The notes beneath the pieces are model-generated. The model searched no databases and was not told the origin of the DNA. It was given only the letters and a program-made list of their open reading frames with translations. A program made the translations under genes and the position numbers. 64,000 nt of DNA from Blautia luti (GTDB lineage Bacteria > Bacillota > Clostridia > Lachnospirales > Lachnospiraceae): assembly GCF_033096465.1 (NCBI RefSeq), contig NZ_AP028156.1, positions 553,501 through 617,500 of the forward strand, given 5' to 3'. Below, piece by piece: positions 62,273 to 64,000 of this stretch (positions are counted from its first letter, which is position 1; each line of letters starts with the position of its first letter).

Positions 62273-62872
62273 ATGGAATTTTTGAAAAACAATCCTAAAT
62301 GGATACGTCAACCAAAGCAGGTACAAATTAGTGAGGATAAAGTTGTAATTCTTACAGAAAGGGGTACCGACTTATGGGCACGCACTTATTATGGTTTTCA
62401 AAATGATAATGCTCCAGTATTTCAAGTTGAAACAACGGACAAGTACTTTTCTTTTATTGTTAAAACAGAATTCGAGAGTACCTGTCGTTTTGACCAGTGT
62501 GGTGTGGCTATGTATTTAAATAGTGATAATTGGTTTAAGGCATCTATAGAATATGAGAATGAAAAAATACAGCGATTGGGAAGCGTTGTAACCAATCATG
62601 GATATTCTGACTGGGCAACAACAGACATATCCTCTGATATTAAAAGTATGTGGTATCGTTTTTCACGAAGGGACAGTGACTACTGTATTGAATGCAGTGA
62701 GGATGGCATAAATTTCAGACAAATGCGTATTTTCCATATGTGGGAAGGTGCAGAAAAAATTACTTATGGAATATATGCATGCAGCCCGACAGAAGGCTCA
62801 TATAAGGCAACATTTTCAAATATGCAGATTACGGAATGTAAATGGGAATCAGATGCAGACTGGTGTGATTGA
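62273..62872 (+). CDS. DUF1349-family concanavalin-like protein
   Basis: 199 residues from ATG 62273; an in-frame GTG at 62261 is an alternative start. Beta-sandwich pattern with GTDLWARTYYGF, CRFDQCGVAMYLNSDNWFKASIEYE and YRFSRRDSDYCIECSEDGINF, typical of DUF1349 proteins thought to bind or cleave glycans. Cytoplasmic. 42 bases after the transporter. Confidence 0.88.
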   Translation: MEFLKNNPKWIRQPKQVQISEDKVVILTERGTDLWARTYYGFQNDNAPVFQVETTDKYFSFIVKTEFESTCRFDQCGVAMYLNSDNWFKASIEYENEKIQRLGSVVTNHGYSDWATTDISSDIKSMWYRFSRRDSDYCIECSEDGINFRQMRIFHMWEGAEKITYGIYACSPTEGSYKATFSNMQITECKWESDADWCD

Positions 62873-62952
62873 TGATATGATTTCTAAAGATAAATCTCAT
62901 ATGAGAATCATTATCAGTTAAATTGAATAATAAATATAATCCAAAAATAATC

Positions 62953-62986
62953 CCCGAAAAATTTTAGAATTTTTGGGGATTATTTA
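62953..62986 (+). terminator. Terminator of the MFS-DUF1349 operon
   Basis: AATCCCCGAAAAATT and AATTTTTGGGGATT arms with a very short loop. Confidence 0.75.
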
Positions 62987-62989
62987 ACA

Positions 62990-63226
62990 TTATAAATAAA
63001 GAGTGTCCTCTGCATCCACCCATATTTGCATCGTTCCATCAAGATATAATTTTGCATATTCAAGTGGTTCATCAATGACAAGTGCGTTTAATGAACAGAC
63101 TGATCCGGGTGTGGGTTATAAATCCTTCTCAGCTTCCCAACAGTCAATACGGAGCATATAGCCAGCACTGGTATACACATCAATGCTGTTGCGTTGTGGA
63201 TTGTATTCTGCAAATATTGTTCTCAT
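62990..63226 (-). pseudogene. DUF6061 gene with an in-frame stop
   Basis: From ATG at 63226 behind AAGGAG the frame reads MRTIFAEYNPQRNSIDVYTS then YMLRIDCWEAEKDL, TAA, then PTPGSVCSLNALVIDEPLEY and LYLDGTMQIWVDAEDTLYL to the true end. One nonsense codon breaks an otherwise whole 78-residue DUF6061-type gene. Such genes lie near the ends of related elements. Confidence 0.75.
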
Positions 63227-63638
63227 CGTATCATATCTCCTTATCGTCCAATCAATCATTCGTTACAAAAATTAGAAGCATTTCAATCAGTTCACCATGT
63301 CGTTTTCATTTTATGTTATACTGTTTTAGAGGATTATCTTTCCCTTGTTTTTGCCCTTATCAGAGTTCGTAAATACTCATGGGACAATATAATACAAGGG
63401 AAACAATAAGGGAAAGCTCACCTGCGATAAACTTAGTGTTTTCAAGGGCTTGAGAGATATTTGGTAATAAAATATAACAATTATTAAATCCCTTGGAATA
63501 TATGAAATCTCAATTCAAGTTTGTAGAATTCAAAAATTTAATATGAAATGTGAGATAGAGCGTATGGAAATTAACTATACGTTCTATTTTTTTCCTTTTT
63601 TGAAAAAGTGATTAAAAAACTATTGACATTTTGTTACT
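63227..63638. other. Non-coding AT-rich stretch
   Basis: No credible gene. A terminator-like stem ATAGAGCGTAT / ATACGTTCTAT followed by seven T lies at 63555-63593. A TTGACA hexamer occurs at 63623 without a clear -10. Confidence 0.6.
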
Positions 63639-64000
63639 GGCAAGACCTTAAAGTCGGTTCTGGTGAGCTGCGGCGCACGTCTGGCTCCCTTCGATATTGA
63701 GGAAGTCCGTGATATCACCATGTACGATGAGCTGTTGCTGGATACGGTGGGAGATAAGAAAACGGCTCTGTTCCTTATTATGAGCGATACAAACCCGACT
63801 TTTAATTTCCTAATTTCCATGATCTACACACAGCTGTTTAACCTGCTGTGCGAAAAAGCGGATGATATTTACGGCGACAGATTGCCGGTGCATGTGCGCT
63901 GCCTGATTGATGAGTGTGCGAACAGTGGTCAGATTCCGAATCTGGAAAAGCTGGTAGCCACCATCCGATCAAGAGAAATCTCGGCATGTCTGGTACTTCA
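63639..64000 (+). pseudogene. virD4: 5'-truncated virD4 of another ICE, running off the window
   Basis: Opens without start at GKTLKSVLVSCGARLAPFDI and continues LFLIMSDTNPTFNFLISMIY and VHVRCLIDECANSGQIPNLE to the window end, matching the intact coupling protein from the middle of exon 2. The first half including Walker A is missing, so it is not functional from here. The rest of a second element may lie to the right. Confidence 0.88.

Noticed and set aside
63082..63372. Plus-strand open frame of 96 codons near the right end
   Set aside because: Mostly antisense to the DUF6061 pseudogene; no ribosome binding site.

Overview
The window looks like a chromosome segment of a low-GC Gram-positive gut anaerobe, probably a Lachnospiraceae member (Blautia/Dorea-like; inference from the truA-rplM-rpsI order, codon use and the type of integrated element). 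No tRNA, rRNA or CRISPR array was seen. The chromosomal left arm (1-5608) carries the end of a folate-dependent aminomethyl/O-methyl transferase gene, an MFS transporter and an NmrA-type oxidoreductase (probably one operon), a decayed transposase gene, truA, and the ribosomal operon rplM-rpsI with its own promoter and a 165-nt leader.

From 5557 to 56189 lies a complete Tn1549/CTn-type integrative and conjugative element (ICE) of about 50.6 kb, inserted in the 3' end of rpsI. Matching 52-bp repeats at 5557-5608 and 56138-56189 both encode the last residues of S9, with three neighbouring codons differing only synonymously, and each is followed by a similar GCCCGG terminator. So the ICE apparently supplies a replacement rpsI tail and terminator. 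Left to right the ICE has: a repeat-rich left end; parA-parB, a RepA/DUF6017-type protein and small conserved genes; the transfer block pcfB, virD4 (interrupted by a 2,751-nt group II intron whose excision restores the frame exactly), Maff2, VirB6/TrbL-like, PrgI, VirB4, a CHAP hydrolase, DUF4315, a DUF4366-type surface protein, topoisomerase III, a CHC2 primase fused to an ArdC/zincin/YodL-type protein, a TTRAP protein, a 2,929-aa methylase-helicase with a complete tnpV gene nested in another frame, a DUF3849-type protein, MobC and the relaxase. An AlbA_2/HATPase (Schlafen-like) gene lies on the opposite strand between MobC and the relaxase.

The cargo follows the relaxase: an XRE regulator, a small HTH protein, a response regulator/histidine kinase pair, and an ABC transporter of the antimicrobial-peptide type. 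Next come two copies of a sigma-70-like regulator segment exactly 4,500 bp apart, enclosing a drug-efflux cassette (ABC-F remnant, PadR, MATE pump, second PadR, YjdF, Cys-rich KTR protein) with palindromic operators. The right end has an excisionase-like gene and two tandem paralogous tyrosine integrases next to attR.

Right of attR (56190-64000) is a graveyard of related elements. It holds a VirB4 piece joined in frame to a relaxase C-terminus, an HTH gene with an internal stop, a BREX brxA (DUF1819) start with an internal stop, an unidentified fragment, a truncated CHC2 primase, a DUF6061 gene with an internal stop, and a 5'-truncated virD4 running off the window. Intact host-type genes lie among them: a GH172 glycoside hydrolase, and an AraC regulator divergent from an MFS sugar transporter and a DUF1349 protein, which suggest a carbohydrate-use locus.
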